Shown here piece by piece: positions 62,184 through 64,000 of a stretch of DNA of 64,000 bases; position 1 is the first letter of the stretch, and each line of letters begins with the position of its first letter. The stretch covers positions 852,764 through 916,763 of the forward strand of contig NC_012997.1 of NCBI RefSeq assembly GCF_000023025.1. Reading direction: 5' to 3'. This stretch comes from Teredinibacter turnerae T7901 (GTDB lineage Bacteria > Pseudomonadota > Gammaproteobacteria > Pseudomonadales > Cellvibrionaceae). The notes below the pieces were generated by a model, which saw only the letters and a list, made by a program, of their open reading frames with translations, was not told the origin of the DNA and made no database searches. The position numbers and the translations under genes were made by a program.

Positions 62184-62733
62184 TCACTTTGTGAGAGTAG
62201 GTGTAGCGGCCGTAACTGCCATTGTAGCGTGCCAGGGCGTCAGCCCAGTGGCCATTTTCTTTGTCGAGATAATATTTCAGAATGGTGCAACCGTATTTCA
62301 GGTTGGTTTCCAGCTTGATCAGATTGTCTGATTCTCTGCCGATTTCTTTTTTCCAAAATGGCATTACCTGCATCATACCTTGGGCGCCCACGCGCGAAAC
62401 TGCGTAAGGGTCAAATGCACTTTCGATATGGATTACTGCCAGGACGAATTCTGGGGGCAGTCCAACCTGTTTAGCCGCCTTGTGTACTTCTTTTAGGATG
62501 CGTAGACGTTCTTGTGGGCTGTCGATAAAGCGGGCGAGCACGGTGGACTTTTGTACCAGCCAGACCTCGGCCTCATAGCGATCGGAAAAACTGGTTGCCT
62601 GACTGATCGTTGCCTTGAGTTTTTCGCGCAGCTCGTCATCGATTTCGCGAGCCGCAGAATGGACTGCTGCTGGCAGTGTGAGTGCCAGCCACAGAATTGC
62701 GCGAAACAGCGTTGCGCGGGACGATCCATTCAT
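62155..62733 (-). CDS. lytic murein transglycosylase, SLT-domain
   Basis: A 192-residue periplasmic enzyme. Signal peptide 1-26 (ILWLALTLPAAVHSA). The SLT domain (about 92-190) has catalytic Glu104 in VIHIESAFDPYAVS, then GAQGMMQVMPFWKKEIG and NLKYGCTILKYYLD. It cuts peptidoglycan between MurNAc and GlcNAc with anhydro product. Two bases follow the proS stop, so it is co-transcribed with proS. It shares 29 bases with the end of hemG on the opposite strand. Confidence 0.92.
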   Translation of the reverse strand: MNGSSRATLFRAILWLALTLPAAVHSAAREIDDELREKLKATISQATSFSDRYEAEVWLVQKSTVLARFIDSPQERLRILKEVHKAAKQVGLPPEFVLAVIHIESAFDPYAVSRVGAQGMMQVMPFWKKEIGRESDNLIKLETNLKYGCTILKYYLDKENGHWADALARYNGSYGRYTYSHKVINVWTKYWR

Positions 62734-62735
62734 AA

Positions 62736-64000
62736 TTAGGGTGCGATTTTCTCACGCAAAAACTCGAATAAGGACGCTGCAGCCACTTCCTGCGACTCTG
62801 CGTCACGACGGCCTTTGTATTCAATGTTGCCTTGCTCAAGGCCACGATCACCAATAACGACGCGATGAGGAATGCCCACCAGCTCAACGTCGGCCAGCAT
62901 AGCGCCGAGACGGGCTTTTGGTTCATCCATGAGTAGCACGTCGATGCCAGCGGTCTGGCATTGATCGTAAAGAGTTTCACAGGCTTCTTTCACCGCATCT
63001 GACTTATGCATATTGATGGGCACAATTGCCAATTGGAAGGGGGCAATGGCGTCGGGCCAAATAATGCCGTTGTCGTCGTGGTTCTGTTCAATGGCTGAAG
63101 CCACAATTCTGGAAACGCCGATACCGTAGCAGCCCATGGTCATGGTGACATCTTTACCGTTTTCATCAAGGACTGTTGCTTTCATCGCCGCGGAGTATTT
63201 GGTGCCCAATTGGAAAATATGGCCAACTTCGATACCGCGTTTTATTTCGATGGTGCCTTTGCCGCAAGGGCTGGGGTCGCCGACTACAACGTTGCGCAGG
63301 TCTTCAACACGGCTGTAGCTGGCTTCTTTGTCCCAGTTTGCATTAATAAGGTGGTAATCCGTTTTATTGGCGCCGCAGACAAAATCAGCGCAGGCCGCTG
63401 CAGCCCGGTCGGCAATTACTGTAATCTTCAGGCCTATTGGCCCCAGCGAGCCGACTTCCGCTCCCAACTCGTTCTTAATTCGCTCTTCCGGGGCGAAGGT
63501 AAGTGGGTCCGCAACGCCTTCCAGCTTGCTGACTTTGATGTCGTTTAGCGAATGGTCGCCGCGCAGTACAAGTGCGACCAAAGGTGCAGGGCCTTCGTCT
63601 TCGGTTTCACCGAGAACAATTAACGTTTTGAGAGTTTGCGCAGGGGTAACCGACAGGAACGCGGCTACTTCCTCAATAGATTTTTGCGACGGTGTATGTT
63701 TTTCTTCTGCGCCACTGCTTCCGGGTGTTTGCTTGGCGGGGGCCAGCGCTTCTGCCAGCTCCACGTTGGCGGCGAAGTCGCTATCGCTACTGAACGCAAT
63801 ATCATCTTCACCGCTGTCCGCCAATACATGGAACTCGTGGGACGCTGAGCCACCGATAGAGCCGGTATCTGCAAGCACCGGGCGATATTGCAGGCCAATG
63901 CGATCAAAGATATTGCAGTAGGTGCGATGCATTACGTCGTAGGTTTCCTGCAGGCTTTCCTGCGAAATATGAAATGAGTAGGCATCTTTCATCAGGAATT
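62736..64000 (-). CDS. proS: prolyl-tRNA synthetase, bacterial type, C-terminal part
   Basis: The frame runs off the window end (EFL before MKDAYSF is coded by 63993-64000), so about 150 N-terminal residues are missing. Seen are motif-2-side [30 protein letters not shown], the YbaK-type editing insertion (about [18 protein letters not shown] to [12 protein letters not shown]) and the C-terminal anticodon-binding domain ([35 protein letters not shown]). It charges tRNA-Pro. The editing insert marks the bacterial class. Part of an operon with the transglycosylase gene. Confidence 0.97.
   Translation of the reverse strand, partial: FLMKDAYSFHISQESLQETYDVMHRTYCNIFDRIGLQYRPVLADTGSIGGSASHEFHVLADSGEDDIAFSSDSDFAANVELAEALAPAKQTPGSSGAEEKHTPSQKSIEEVAAFLSVTPAQTLKTLIVLGETEDEGPAPLVALVLRGDHSLNDIKVSKLEGVADPLTFAPEERIKNELGAEVGSLGPIGLKITVIADRAAAACADFVCGANKTDYHLINANWDKEASYSRVEDLRNVVVGDPSPCGKGTIEIKRGIEVGHIFQLGTKYSAAMKATVLDENGKDVTMTMGCYGIGVSRIVASAIEQNHDDNGIIWPDAIAPFQLAIVPINMHKSDAVKEACETLYDQCQTAGIDVLLMDEPKARLGAMLADVELVGIPHRVVIGDRGLEQGNIEYKGRRDAESQEVAAASLFEFLREKIAP

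Overview
The window looks like the chromosome of a marine, polysaccharide-degrading gammaproteobacterium of the Cellvibrionaceae type (Saccharophagus, Teredinibacter or Cellvibrio relatives). The clues are polyserine linkers behind lipoprotein signals (xylanase, imelysin, di-heme peroxidase), two GH10 xylanases, a GH20 hexosaminidase, a CE2 esterase, a GH94 phosphorylase and a TonB-dependent receptor. The placement is inferred from gene style, not from a marker gene. I see no insertion sequence, prophage, CRISPR array, rRNA or tRNA; it reads as ordinary core and accessory chromosome.

Layout. (1) 1-10126: N-acetylglucosamine (GlcNAc) and chitin-oligomer use: TonB receptor end, BadF-type GlcNAc kinase, GH20 hexosaminidase, NagP permease and NagX on +, then nagA, nagB-II and the LacI-type regulator NagR on -. 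A perfect 18-bp palindrome (8977-8994) in front of nagB-II/nagA is the likely NagR operator. (2) 10205-15743: GH10 xylanase lipoprotein, DUF418 membrane protein, histone-deacetylase-like hydrolase, DUF4380 protein. (3) 15781-23403: AddB-like and AddA-like recombination helicase/nucleases, then a membrane PAS protein with the form of a histidine kinase but no phosphoacceptor His. (4) 23526-29378 (-): ATP-grasp, alpha-E and transglutaminase/DUF2126 genes, a widespread uncharacterised set. (5) 30037-37953: periplasmic iron-linked cluster (di-heme peroxidase, two imelysins, di-heme oxidoreductase, DUF1513 propeller, porin) around a Fur-like box. (6) 38035-43288: second GH10 xylanase, HD phosphohydrolase, two-component system, Crp/Fnr regulator. 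(7) 43289-49619: gene-poor stretch with a candidate small RNA, FMN-binding/PepSY redox pair, Ser/Thr kinase, bacterioferritin and its ferredoxin, peroxiredoxin. (8) 49697-56614: CE2 esterase, gluconokinase, LacI regulator, GPH-family symporter and GH94 phosphorylase. (9) 56713-61620: ALG10-like protein, DUF2298 protein, GtrB-type glycosyltransferase and GtrA flippase. (10) 61623-64000: HemG, lytic transglycosylase and the C-terminal part of ProS.

How they work together. Region 1 takes chitin-derived sugars from outer membrane to fructose-6-phosphate. Region 8 reads as an oxidised-cellulose pathway: cellobionate is imported and split by phosphate into glucose-1-phosphate and gluconate, and gluconokinase sends gluconate to 6-phosphogluconate. 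The GH94 protein has Arg609 and Lys613, which I remember as the gluconate-binding pair of the Saccharophagus cellobionic acid phosphorylase. Region 9 looks like a membrane glycosylation module using a polyprenyl-phosphate sugar. Regions 5 and 7 cover iron and peroxide homeostasis. The least understood parts are regions 9 and 4, the degenerate kinase at 21964 and the candidate small RNA near 43920-44050.
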